Of a stretch of 64,000 bases of DNA, positions 37,115-46,599 are shown in pieces. The stretch is taken from assembly GCA_025642065.1 (NCBI GenBank), contig JAODUP010000134.1, positions 289,001-353,000 of the forward strand, in the 5' to 3' direction. The notes below the pieces were generated by a model. That model saw only the letters and a list, made by a program, of their open reading frames with translations. It ran no database searches and was not told the DNA's origin. Source of the DNA: Paralvinella palmiformis (taxonomy: Eukaryota; Annelida; Polychaeta; Terebellida; Alvinellidae). Made by a program: the position numbers and the translations under genes. Positions within the stretch are counted from its first letter, which is position 1. Every line of letters begins with the position of its first letter.

Positions 37115-37991
37115 TGTGTGCGTATGTGTGTTTTAGCTGTGTATAATAGGGCACAGGCACAGATAATCTCGAACCGTGAATTCAAACTCTGGACGTTTCT
37201 TCAGGGGACTGAATCCAGAGTGGCGACTTTTCTTGCTGAGACATGTGTAATGTCTCACCAGTTCCTCACCAACAAAATATGATTACGTTAGTATTTCAGC
37301 GGGTGCTGTTCTATAAATAACGCGTAAACTAACATTTAACAACTAGCATTCTATAAATAAACAAACCAGTAGATTTAAAGGTAAAAAACTGATTCAGGTA
37401 CAAATTAGATAATACATTTCTAAATTTGTTGGGGGGGGGGTGTAAAAGAAAAAGATGTCCGAACTAATTAGCAACAGCCTTTTCTCACATTTGAACACAC
37501 GTGACGGCAGTAATGACATGGAGTATAAATGTTTATACAAGTCGAAGCGTTCAATACAGTTTTACTACCACCCTAATTTGTGAAAATCAGACAGCCATAA
37601 AACTGGTCAAGTCTCTATATTCTAAAGAGCACAAAATTATAAAAGAACAAGATCAGCTTAATGTTAAATCTCTCTCTCTCTCTCTCTCAGTGCGTGCGAG
37701 CGTGCATGTGTGCTCTCTCGCGTGTGTGTGTGTTTATGTGGCTTTATCAAAACACAGACATTGATTAACAGAAAACCCTACCTTATTTCGATGGTTTGGT
37801 AGAGTTATTGTAAATATAGGCCTATATTTAACATATAGCCCCCCACCAGCACCTTCATGATATAAATCACAATAGTGTATACCAGAATTACTTTGCGTAC
37901 ACTGAGCAGTCATTTTATTAAAAATATCCACGAAATAACAAAATCTGCAACACACACGCACACACACACGCACACACATACGCAGAGAGAT

Positions 37992-38034
<43 letters not shown>

Positions 38035-39274
38035 AGAGTCTTTTCAACTTACTGCAGTGTTGTTCTATTGATTTTAGTCAATCTACCCTCACTCAGCGTA
38101 TACGCCTCGGCCATATCTGTCTCTTCGTTAATGTCGCGCACGTATATTGTTGACGTCATTCCAAGAGGCTTAAATAACATTTCGGCGTTCAGGTGTTCCC
38201 ACTCTTCGTTTTCTAAAACTTCGGCCACATATCCGGCCAGCATGAACATATAATTGTTGTATTGGAAAGTAGTGCGTATTTGGTGCGTTGGTTCAAAATA
38301 TCTCAGCCGACTGAAAACAACAACAAAGCGGTACATTTTATAATTATTCCATTTTGCCGACATACATCTCGAATTTTTGTTGTAATCCAGATAAACTTAA
38401 TAAAATATAAAATAAAATGTTTACCGCACTAATTCTTTACGCGTAACATTTTCCGGAAGACCAGCCAGTAACGGTAAGAAGTATCCTGGCACACCCGTCC
38501 TATGCGACAACAAATCGCGCAGTGATATGTTATCTGTTAACGTCTTGTTATATAACTTGAAATCGTTGCCGAGAATATTCACGATAGGCGTGTCCCAGTT
38601 TATTCTGCAAGTAATAAGATTATATAACGCCACTGATTCGTGGAAACTGTATTATTCCGCAAGCGCGAAATTCATGTTTGAAACTTTAAAATAAAGAAAT
38701 TACCAAATGGACTTTAAAGTTAATTGATAATTATTTAAAAATTTTGTATTTTGTTGTTGTCATTTTGGGTGCAGAGAACTGGTCGCCAAGTCGAAATCTT
38801 GCTTGACATCGCAGAAATCGAATTTTAAAATGTGACTTCCCCCTGCTTTCATTACAAACGAAGCAGATGTGCTACTATTGAATACGGCATCTCTGATCAG
38901 TGTTCGGTTTTACAAGTGAATTCAATTATCAACGCCACCTACCGGTTGGAATACTTCTCCAGGAGCATGGCTAATAACGTCGACGTGAAAGCTTTCGTGG
39001 TTGATCCTATCGGAAATAAGGTGTCCGTCGTGACGGGCTTGTTCCGTTCGACATCCGCGACGCCGAACGTCGTCTTCCAGAGCACGACGTCACTGGTGAC
39101 GACAGACAACGTTATTCCGGGGATCTGACGACATCGGACCACGGTCTCGATGGCATGACGTACGTCGTCTTTTTGGCTTTCGGTTAACGTGACGCGTCGC
39201 CCGCTGTCGGTCGACGTTGTCGTCAAGGAGCCGGCGACGATGACGGAGAGAACACCGAGCAGCAACGACGTCAT
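32488..39274 (-). CDS. Secreted serine beta-lactamase-like (peptidase S12) protein, gigasin-6-like, complete, 5 exons
   Basis: Exons 39274-38943, 38604-38425, 38310-38053, 36364-36105 and 33197-32488 sum to 1740 nt, 579 aa plus TGA. All junction phases agree (2, 2, 2, 1) and all sites are GT/AG. The N terminus MTSLLLGVLSVIVAG is a likely signal peptide. S12/class C hallmarks are GSTTK (SxxK; Ser91, Lys94), YNN (188-190) and HSGG (350-353), with PAGAIVSTATDM between them. Residues from about 400 to 500 resemble the DUF3471 domain often fused to this fold. The C-terminal hydrophobic stretch (LTWLVAGNLLVLGF) at the very end suggests a GPI-anchor signal. Several NxS/T sites (NIS, NVT, NRT, NGS, NET, NVS) fit an extracellular protein. 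In oysters a member of this family, gigasin-6, occurs in shell matrix. Enzymatic activity and substrate are unknown. Other animal LACTB-like paralogs remain possible. Confidence 0.9.
33209..33484 (-). pseudogene. 3' end of a LINE (non-LTR retrotransposon): last ~38 codons, 3' UTR and TTA tail
   Basis: On the minus strand a frame reads FTSWNGLTADIRNASSVEIL, then SVLKTHPFKVAFK and a TAA. This is the typical final segment of a non-LTR reverse-transcriptase ORF. It is followed by a roughly 120-bp 3' UTR (GCGCCTTTGAATGGCTCCTG) and a (TTA)n end. The copy is heavily 5'-truncated. It sits in intron 4 of the S12 gene in the same orientation. Confidence 0.75.
34060..34915 (-). mobile_element. Inverted-repeat DNA element carrying a captured reverse-transcriptase fragment
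   Basis: Ends: AAAGAAAACTAGACCGAACA at 34082 and its inverted counterpart (GTCTAGTTTTCTTTCAGG) at about 34886. The part at 34709-34790 is collinear with 35297-35370 of the neighbouring THAP element (AGATCTACGGACTTGCAT; TACATATTT; AGGAGTAATACAGATT), so the two are relatives. Between the shared right part and the left repeat lies a foreign segment with reverse-transcriptase motifs (see the ORF entry). Confidence 0.7.
34079..34861 (-). pseudogene. Chimeric 260-aa open frame: DNA-element ends around a non-LTR RT fragment
   Basis: The frame is uninterrupted. Residues 1 to about 52 come from the inverted-repeat element (the neighbouring copy reads ICITP...KYVNVV.CKSVDL in the same frame). The middle part is reverse-transcriptase-like: IDGIMSEHLKYAS, FTKGLIVPILKKP, SSYRPVMIST and QFCFVPGRGTNMA. 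The last dozen residues (QIGVRVRSSFL) are the terminal repeat again. The RT fragment stops before the first catalytic Asp region and lacks the YADD box, so it cannot be an active polymerase. Confidence 0.7.
34930..34961. repeat. Solo terminal-repeat fragment of the same element family
   Basis: CTGACCTAAAAGAAAACTAG followed by ACCGAGCAATC. It is a third copy of the terminal motif, squeezed between the two elements. Confidence 0.7.
34972..35449. mobile_element. ~478-bp terminal-inverted-repeat element with a THAP exon
   Basis: The left end CATTGACCTAAAAGAAAAAC, then TAGACCGAACACAGCCGCC and GATTTGATGGCAAACA, matches the inverted right end over roughly 70 bp with few differences. No target-site duplication is evident at once. 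The interior holds the first exon of a THAP domain with a splice donor. THAP domains begin the transposases of P-element and Kolobok-type elements, so this looks like a deletion derivative of such a transposon. It lies in intron 4 of the S12 gene. Confidence 0.72.
35084..35160 (+). pseudogene. First exon of a THAP zinc-finger protein (transposase N terminus), decayed start
   Basis: Plus strand: VNYCCIGGCINRV...GMSFHR, then donor CATCG|GTAAGT at 35161. The C-x-x-x-C pair, the NR and the SFHR match the start of THAP domains; the later C-x-x-H pair would be in the next, missing exon. There is no ATG in frame. GTG stands where ATG would be expected, so the start looks mutated. It probably derives from a THAP-containing transposase rather than a host THAP gene. 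Confidence 0.7.
35776..36100. repeat. Low-complexity ACA/ACC/ACT and CCCA tract
   Basis: Over 300 bp of AAC, ACC, ACT and CCCA repeats at the 5' end of intron 4 of the S12 gene. Open frames here on both strands are translated repeats. Confidence 0.9.
36105..36364 (-). CDS. S12 beta-lactamase-like gene, exon 4
   Basis: 260 nt, acceptor CATTTTCAG|C, donor AGAG|GTACTG. Encodes PAGAIVSTATDMIHWLQF and YDLGWMTNYYRG. The donor is followed immediately by a G-rich repeat. Confidence 0.88.
36667..37034 (-). mobile_element. SINE-B copy with target-site duplication
   Basis: Fullest copy of the family. The head is at 37034 on the minus strand (GTGAGCTCCGGTGGCCTAG, B-box GGTTCGAACCC) and the tail ends in CAACAAAACAAAC. 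It is bounded by a perfect 12-bp direct repeat TTTAATTATGTT at 36655-36666 and 37035-37046. It sits in intron 3 of the S12 gene in sense orientation. Confidence 0.88.
37073..37128. repeat. (CT)n(GT)n microsatellite
   Basis: CT run followed by GT run. Confidence 0.95.
37952..38026. repeat. (CA)n and (GA)n microsatellites next to exon 3 donor
   Basis: CA run followed by about 15 GA units, ending roughly 26 bp from the exon 3 donor of the S12 gene. Confidence 0.95.
38053..38310 (-). CDS. S12 beta-lactamase-like gene, exon 3 (YxN)
   Basis: 258 nt, acceptor GTTTTCAG|T, donor GCA|GTAAGT. Contains FQYNNYMFMLAGYVAE, with Tyr188 and Asn190 of the YxN motif, and FKPLGMTST. GA and CA microsatellites begin about 30 bp past its donor. 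Confidence 0.9.
38425..38604 (-). CDS. S12 beta-lactamase-like gene, exon 2
   Basis: 180 nt, phase 2 in and out, acceptor TTGCAG|A. Encodes INWDTPIVNILG and SLRDLLSHRTGVPGY, the typical segment after SxxK in S12 proteins. Confidence 0.9.
38943..39274 (-). CDS. S12 beta-lactamase-like gene, exon 1 (signal peptide, SxxK)
   Basis: 110 codons plus two bases, donor CCG|GTAGGT. The open frame extends further upstream without an ATG, so the ATG at 39274 (A at -3) is the first possible start, and it is followed at once by a signal peptide. This exon is markedly CpG-rich. Confidence 0.88.
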
Positions 39275-40990
39275 CCTCGACCGAGTTAGCGTCGGCGGCG
39301 GAGCCGTCAACGGGCGGATCCCGATCGGCAGCGGGTTCGTTCGGGTCCGGAAGCGAGACGAGCGTCCGGCCGTCTTCCGGTTATCTGGAGCGGATTGCCG
39401 CCCGGACACGTTCGGCGATGTGAACGACTTCCCGACAAACGACGCCTACCGAGGACGTATACCATCGATCCTTGTATTACTTGGCCGGTGTCGGATTAGT
39501 CTAAGTCCTCGTCAAATCATCAGTCCATAGTCGGACCAAATCTTGAAAGCTGAAAGTTATTATTGTCCATCGTCGGCGTCTTAAACCTTCCGATGATGGT
39601 GTGGCTTTGTACCGAGATTCTCGTCCTCAACGCGATCTGATGCGATATTATTTCGCGGGGTGGATTGGATGGATGGATGGATGGATGGGTTGGTTGGGGG
39701 TTGGTTGGAAGTGGCGCGTTTCCCGAAGCTTTACGCGGTCGAAGATGAACAGAGCCCATTGAACAGAACACACCTTCCTCTAGTCGTCGGGGCACCACCG
39801 TTTGGAGCGAAGCGTCCCACCCATCGTCGCAAACAATATTCACTAATTGGTCGACATTTTCCGTACTGATGAGCAAATTGTGAGGCCGCCGATTGGCCAA
39901 GAAAGAAGCGACACCCACCCCACAATTAGCATGCCATTCAGGCAATATGTAGGCGTAAGCCACTTATCGGCGCCAATACAGTGGGAGCCAGCCGCCGCGA
40001 TGACGGACGCGCCCGTCTCCTCGGGCCCCAGTTAGGAGAGCAGCCCCCGGACGTTAACGGCCATCGCGGCGCCAATTACGTCAACGACCCGATGACCGTT
40101 TATAGACGTTCCCGATGACTGATGGGCGCCTCATCGACTCGCTCTATTCAGAAGGCGACGGGGCCCTGCTCGGCCCAACGGGGACGCCGCTCGGCACACC
40201 GGTCCGCCGATCTGAAGAGCGCCGTTCCGATGTCGTGTCGCCGCCCGCTGCCAATTAAGGACCAAAAAGGAGACGGGCTGACTTTCCGGAGCCGTCTACA
40301 GTCCCGTAGTAGGATTGGCGACGTTCGCCCGCTTGCCCACCAATTGTATCCGGGAAGACCACTGACCTTACGCCATCGCCTAACCTCGATGACGCGGTGT
40401 CGACTCGTCGAGCGGGCCCCGCCAGCCGAACGGCCGGGCAACCCACGGGACGAACCCCCCCCCCCCCATTCTTCCCCCTTCCAACGCCCCCTCCCCCCTC
40501 CGATGGACCGGCAGAATTCGCTATTCGGGATAAAAATAATTCTGGCATGCCGGCCAGGGAGCTATGAATGTCGAAATCGATTATCCGAAATGGCACTCGG
40601 CCTCGCTGCCTCTGTCCGGGACATGGTGGCGTTTGGGAATGGGTCGTTTCGAGCCCGGCGTTATCGGCCCGGCAGTGCCTTTAATTATCGGCCCGGTGTT
40701 AGGCCGAGCTTGGCGAGCTAATGAGGACTATTACCGGAGAGCCGAACGCGGCCGTCCGAACTGCAGAAGAGACGGACAAGACGAAGACCGACCGATACGT
40801 CGGTGTCTATAGATGCCGCTCATAAACCCGTTACTCAACCGGACCGCCGACGGTCGTCATTCTCTCGAAGCCCGGATGAAGCGATTAGCGGGTGGGCGAG
40901 CACGAATGTTGGCCGACTGTATGCGTGGCGTCTGGATGGTGGTCGAACTGCTGCGATACGCGGAATCACGCATCCGTACTTGTTCGGTTA
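39275..40990. promoter_or_regulatory. CpG-rich region upstream of the S12 gene
   Basis: Directly upstream of the minus-strand start at 39274. It is GC-rich with very frequent CG dinucleotides, in sharp contrast to the AT-rich flanks. It likely contains the promoter and 5' UTR. Long open frames on both strands (up to 199 aa) are a by-product of the composition and show no domain. A (GGAT)n patch is at 39662-39690 and a C-tract at about 40447-40466. Confidence 0.45.
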
Positions 40991-40999
40991 CGTGTGCTT

Positions 41000-41033
<34 letters not shown>

Positions 41034-41267
41034 TTTTCTTACTCCAAATTTAAAATGATTTGGCAGCTTAATCTATACCATTGGAGCTTATGGTGGGAAA
41101 TATTTCTCTCCGAAATTTTTATGTGATTTTAGCAGTGTGTTAAAAGGCACTGGCACAGGAAACCAGGCGAATGAAACCAGAGAAGTGACCTCTTGATAAG
41201 ACGTGTAATAATAATAATAATAATAATGTATATTTAATATTGTCTCACATCACTTAGTAATGTGTAG

Positions 41268-41347
<80 letters not shown>
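41268..41347. repeat. (AT)n(GT)n microsatellite
   Basis: About 27 AT units and 12 GT units. Confidence 0.95.
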
Positions 41348-41399
41348 TTTAGGGTACATAGTAAGAGGCAACAGGCACAGAGCATCAACATATCTAAAC

Positions 41400-43820
41400 A
41401 TCCTTCGCAACCTACCTCCATAAATCTAAATACATATACAACTATACATACGTTATTCTAAAAATAAAATGTTCCATACCTCCACATATTGATAGATGTG
41501 TCCGTATACCTAAGCATGTGTCTGGTCTACTCATCAGCCTGTGGGAACCAGCTAATTCGCTTTTCGTACGCGACAAATATGTCACGCCCACAGGAAAGCG
41601 GCTACATGCAGGCTACGTACAAAAAGCGGAAGCACGTAAAAAACTTACTATTTGACACCACAGCTCGCAGCAAACAACACGTGCGTGTGGTTCAGTGGTG
41701 ACTTGCTACATACATATCAAAACTATTTTGACACCACAGTTTACATTCAACAGTAGTTTTCTGTGGTCCAAAAGAAACCTGTATATAAAACATTTCGACA
41801 CCTCAGTTGCTAACCTCAGCTTTATTCTGGGTACGAATAACTGAATAAATCCTACCTATATGAACCATGTATTTTATTGTTTTCAATACACGTCCGATTG
41901 GTCTGACGTCGAAGTTCTTGTGCGTGTGTGTGTGTTGTTATTGCTTTCAACACATTTTATGAACCTATCAGGCTAAATAGGCGAACGAGCAATCCTTGAA
42001 GTAATTTGATTCAGATTAAACACATTCGAAACGTAGGATGTAATGATCTTAGTCTGATTACACATCAGGCAGACGATTCTTCGACCACAACGGTGGTTTT
42101 TCAATTAACTAAGCACGCAGACGCACACCCTCACACGCACATAAGCACACTTACATACATACATGCACACACGCACATCCGCACGTAGTCTTCCCGGTAT
42201 TCATCTAGTGACAATTGACAGATGACTGGGTTATTAATTTCTAAATTAATCATACTTCTGTTTCTATCGCTAGTTGTCCGACTTGGGAACCCAGGCCGGG
42301 CGTGGGCGGTATGCGGGAGTTGCCGATGTGCCCTTCGGGCGAACAATCCCCGCCAAAATTAATTCGCCGGAATTTGCCTTCCAAGTGGGAGAAATCTGTC
42401 AGTGAAATTCCCAGTTAAGCGGGGCGGACATTTTAATATTTCACCTGTCAAACGGCTGACTGACCAGCAACCGTTAATTTGACATATCGCAGCAATTGTA
42501 GTCTACGGATGGCCATTCGGGTCGTAACTTAGCAGCAATCTAAATTCTAAATTATACATCCGTGTATTGTCCGTAGAACCACTGTTACTTTAAGACATAA
42601 ATATACAAATCAACCAATAGTATTCCATACATTATGTGTGTGTTTATAAATGTTTTTGCATCCGTGTAGAAAATACCCTATTAAAAACAATTCGATAAAG
42701 CACCCGTGGTCTGTCGATAAATTCTACGGTTACAATGACTTTGTTTGAAGAAATACATTTTGCTTGCACTGGCTGGCAGATTTCCTACAGATGAATTCGT
42801 ACAGGAAACCTTTCGTTAGAGAGATCGTTAGCCTTTTATTTAAAACATCTACTTAATCACGGCCTAATAATAGCGGTGTCGAAGTAACCGAGCCTTTTTT
42901 AAACCCCGTGTTATATATTACACGCGCGAGGCCGAATCCTGAATTATGACCCACATGGTCAACCATAGTAGAGAGCGCGCGGGAGATCTGCCTATCTGCA
43001 ATTACCAAAGTCATAAAGCCAGCAACAGACAGGAAATCGAAAGCTGGACGCCCTTAGAAAGCCGATACAACGAACGCTGCTCTTGGCGTTCAGCCTCGAC
43101 AGGGAATTCATAAAGTTTGAAGGACGGTAATGGCGTGGGTGGACATTGGTTGAATGCTGTAATCGTTTTATTACTAAACGTCTCGGGTTTTTAGTTTGAG
43201 CTAGTATTTGAGCACCACACCTTCCCCCCCCCCCCCACCACCCGCGCCTCCCGTTCCAAAGGGATGCCTCCGTGGGCCTACTATCGGCATAGTGATTCCC
43301 CGCAGACGTGTACGTTCTGGAATCGAATTCCCGAATTGCCGGCGTTTGTGGGATATTTCATTCTACAAAACCGAACAGATTACTTACTCGCCCCACTGAC
43401 TCACTTTCAGCTACGATGGAACTATAAATGTAGCGGAGAACAGGGGATTAAGCGACACGAGGCCAATCCAAACCCAAAATTCACTTCATTCAAAAGAAAC
43501 CACGCTTCTCTATTTTTGTAGATTCTTCCGCGAAGTTTACATTTGGAACACACCCATTAAACTATAGCAATAAGCTGAGCTAGAACCATTGAGGAATGGT
43601 CGTTCTTAGTAAACCCGATAATGTCGTGACGTCATTCGCTGAGACGCCATTTATAAAAGGTATTCCTTCTTGAAATCGAGCATGTGTGTATGTACTGATA
43701 TAGAATTAGGTTGGCAAATTAATGACATAAAAACTGAGACAGTGAAGATACTATGACTGGTAAAAGGGAGCACACACACACACACACACACCACGAGTGT
43801 GGAGTTAGTTTGTGTGCAGT
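41400..43820. other. Intergenic stretch; no gene seen
   Basis: Mixed composition, more CpG than most of the window between 42.2 and 43.5 kb. Open frames at 43.2-43.5 kb have no recognisable domain or splice context. There is a C-tract at 43224-43236 and a short AC repeat at about 43770. Confidence 0.5.
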
Positions 43821-43849
43821 ACATACGCTCTGTTCAATGAACACTGTTA

Positions 43850-44040
43850 GGGCGCCTCCGTGGTCTAGCGGTAGCGTGCTGGACCACAGATCACTACCAC
43901 CCGTGTTCGAATTCCGGCGTGGGCATATCCGAAGGTTGTTTCGTCTTTCACTTTGTCTCATTACTTTTGGAGGTCGCTCGGCCCATTTAGCCTACCTTGT
44001 GCACCAAAGTGGCCGTAAAACATCAATCATCAATCAATCA
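43850..44040 (+). mobile_element. SINE-A copy, full length with 16-bp target-site duplication
   Basis: Begins GGCGCCTCCGTGGTCTAGCG, with A-box TGGTCTAGCGGTAGCG and B-box GTTCGAATTCC. The body is GTTTCGTCTTTCACTTTGTC and the tail CAAAGTGGCCGTAAAACATC with ATCA repeats. Perfect direct repeats TCAATGAACACTGTTA stand at 43834-43849 and 44041-44056. This is the cleanest retroposition event in the window. Confidence 0.92.
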
Positions 44041-44329
44041 TCAATGAACACTGTTATTAGTGTAAATTTGTGTTTACATTTAAAACTCTGGCGGTATGTC
44101 TTCGTGTATTATAAATATATAGCAACGCCCATTAAGACCTTTCGCTTCACAGATCGGTCGTTAACCTCTGGCCCCCTTTATACTTCATTTGTCCTTATTT
44201 TTGGCAAATGGTATAGCGACCTATTTAACTACTGACCTACATATAGTTGGTTCTCGAGACCCGTCTGTCATATCTAAAACGAAAGGAACTTTCTTGTTTT
44301 CGAACGTTTCCGTACATAAATGTTATTGT

Positions 44330-44475
44330 TTAATCTCCAATCTATCCTCACCGAAGGACAAATGGCCCGAGCGGAAGTTAAATATTAAGCACCATTCGGA
44401 CCGGTTGCGGTTTGAACCGAGGTGCTATAGGTCTGAGGTCAATATGGTTACTGATTAGGCCATGGGGATACCTTA
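44330..44475 (-). mobile_element. tRNA-like SINE fragment, family uncertain
   Basis: On the minus strand GTATCCCCATGGCCTAATCA is A-box-like and CTCGGTTCAAACCGC is B-box-like about 40 bp later. It could be a diverged SINE-A or SINE-B head. The body is not clear. Confidence 0.45.
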
Positions 44476-44960
44476 ACGTGTCGGCATGGACCAGGTATAC
44501 TGTACCAATAAACGTAATTTTGCCGCACCGTGGAAAATAAGTCATCATCACCGACTGGCCGGTGCTGTACTAAAACCCACTATGGCGATTGACGTTTTAA
44601 AGACAATTGTCTGGTACATAACAGCAGATCACGCCTGAGAAATTTGCTAAACGATATTGACGACTGTCAAGTTGCTGTCAAATGACTTCGATGCGCCGAT
44701 TCGAATTAATCTAATACTCTTCAGTACACCAAAATACGCTAACGCCATCGCAGTACATGTATACGAATAAAAATCTTACTTTAACACCGTACTGATTTAT
44801 AACACACTTGTGTATTATAACGGACAAATCGAATATATAAATGGTCAAAGTTTGAACCAGAACCATTTTTAACCTATAATAAGTTCATAAATCTTATTTC
44901 CGAACCTTTCGCCAAAGAATAATATATTTAAATCAACAAACAGTTCACATCACTGAATCG

Positions 44961-44963
<3 letters not shown>

Positions 44964-44996
<33 letters not shown>
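44964..44996. repeat. (AT)n microsatellite
   Basis: AT dinucleotides. Confidence 0.95.
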
Positions 44997-45000
<4 letters not shown>

Positions 45001-45413
45001 TTGTACGACGTCTTGTTTGTTTGTAACATGTACATCATTACCTGAATTATACAACGTTTTGTAACAATGAAGGCCAGTACGGTAACACCTAAATCACCTA
45101 CATTTGACACCAATGGAATAATTCCCCGTACACAGAATGTTCAAGTTAAGAATAGCATTCATTGAAATATATTCTAAATGTGGGGAAATCGTAAACAATG
45201 TTTGGTAGGTTCTTTAATTACTTGAAATCATTGTGAACATTCAGTATTTACATAAATTGTAGTTCATTATTAGATAATACCATTCAGAGTGTGGGTTTGT
45301 GAACTCTCAGGTTTGAACGACGTACGCGTAGGTTTATTTACATTATTTCTAAAATCGTAAGTCAACTGGAACTATTCACAAATTAAAAGTATGTTGAATA
45401 TACTCACTCACGT

Positions 45414-45418
<5 letters not shown>

Positions 45419-45462
<44 letters not shown>
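45419..45462. repeat. (AT)n microsatellite
   Basis: AT dinucleotides just upstream of the Gag remnant. Confidence 0.95.
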
Positions 45463-45465
<3 letters not shown>

Positions 45466-45529
45466 TATAACATGTTTGGCCTGATTTCCTGCAGTATTGT
45501 GTAATGATCCAATAGATTGAGAATCACGT

Positions 45530-46560
45530 GTATTTCTGTCAGAACCTGGAGAACCTGCTGTGCCATGGAACCAATGGAGACATATTTTTCCCGTTTATTT
45601 GTTGGCCATTGGAAGTGAATCATTTGATGCTGAAAGAAAAAGGGCAGTACCTCTACATTTCATTGGACTAGAAGGCCAACGTATATTCAACACTTTACCA
45701 GATTTTGCAGGTGAGCAAGATGCATCTGAAAAAGCTGTAACAGCACTGAAAATCCATTTTCAACCTACAGTCAATGTGGTTTCTGAGCGCTGCCACTTTC
45801 CACAGAGGAAACAAAATCATGGTGATCAAATAAGTCGGGATCTGATTGTGAAGAAAACTACCAATGTCGAAAATTCGAGAACGCTTACTGATAGAAGTCG
45901 ATTTCATTTCGCAGAAATGTTTAGAACTTGCAAGGTTCATTGAAAGTGCTGTTCGTGAATCTCAGGTGCTTGAAAATTCAGTTAGTGTATATGGGAATCG
46001 TGTAATTATTCACTGTTATTTGGTGTGATTCCAAATTACACCTGGCAAATGATCCGCAGTCTAAAGCTATCAAGAGCAGATGTTCAAAACATGTCGATTT
46101 CTAGATATTTTGCCAGAGTACAGTACAAAGGAAATATTATGTTTCTAATTACGGAGCTAGTGTAGGTGCTAGTTATAATTCCAGGACTGCAAATCGTGTA
46201 CATCATATTAATGCCTTCTGTGCTGATCAGAGGTACATGCCTGAGGATGGCGATCCTGATGGAGGGATGGATATTGAAGTCTTTGCTACGTGCAGTTCGC
46301 ACGAGAAGGGTAAACAAGTTTACTGCACGGTACGAGTAAATATCATGTTCCAATTTGTACGATGGTAGATACCAGTTCTGCCGTTACGCATATTTCCAAG
46401 ACGATGTATAACAAATATTCTGTTGACGAGGCGCTCGATGGCTTATCTAAAGACTACAGATGATCGTCTTATGCAGATCATGATATTGGCGTTGTAGGAT
46501 GTTTGAAGGCTAGTGTGGTGTACAGAAATTATATTGGTATCACAAATATTTATGTTGTTC
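45530..46560 (+). pseudogene. Ty3/gypsy-type retrotransposon remnant: Gag, zinc knuckle, protease
   Basis: The first 390 bp read open with a Gag-like pattern (PWNQWRHIFPVYLLA, then LHFIGLEGQRIFNTLP). It then shifts frame (LARFIESAVRESQ). Next come eroded zinc-knuckle-like residues (HLANDPQSKAIKSRC) and, after another shift, a retropepsin-like segment in which the active-site triplet reads DTS (VDTSSAVTHIS). Stops and frameshifts show decay. No reverse transcriptase, integrase or LTR pair is evident downstream, so it is a partial copy. Confidence 0.72.
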
Positions 46561-46599
46561 AAAATTAGGTGAATTGTACTGGTGGCCAAAAATGGATAA

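Noticed and set aside
40122..40721. 199-aa plus-strand open frame in the CpG-rich region
   Set aside because: GC-rich DNA has few stops. The product is Arg/Pro-rich with no domain, and frames on the other strand are just as open.
43850..43930. Functional tRNA gene
   Set aside because: A and B boxes are present, but the sequence continues into a SINE body with target-site duplications and has no clean acceptor stem. The same holds for the tRNA-like parts at 22404, 24750, 27590, 36970 and 54510.
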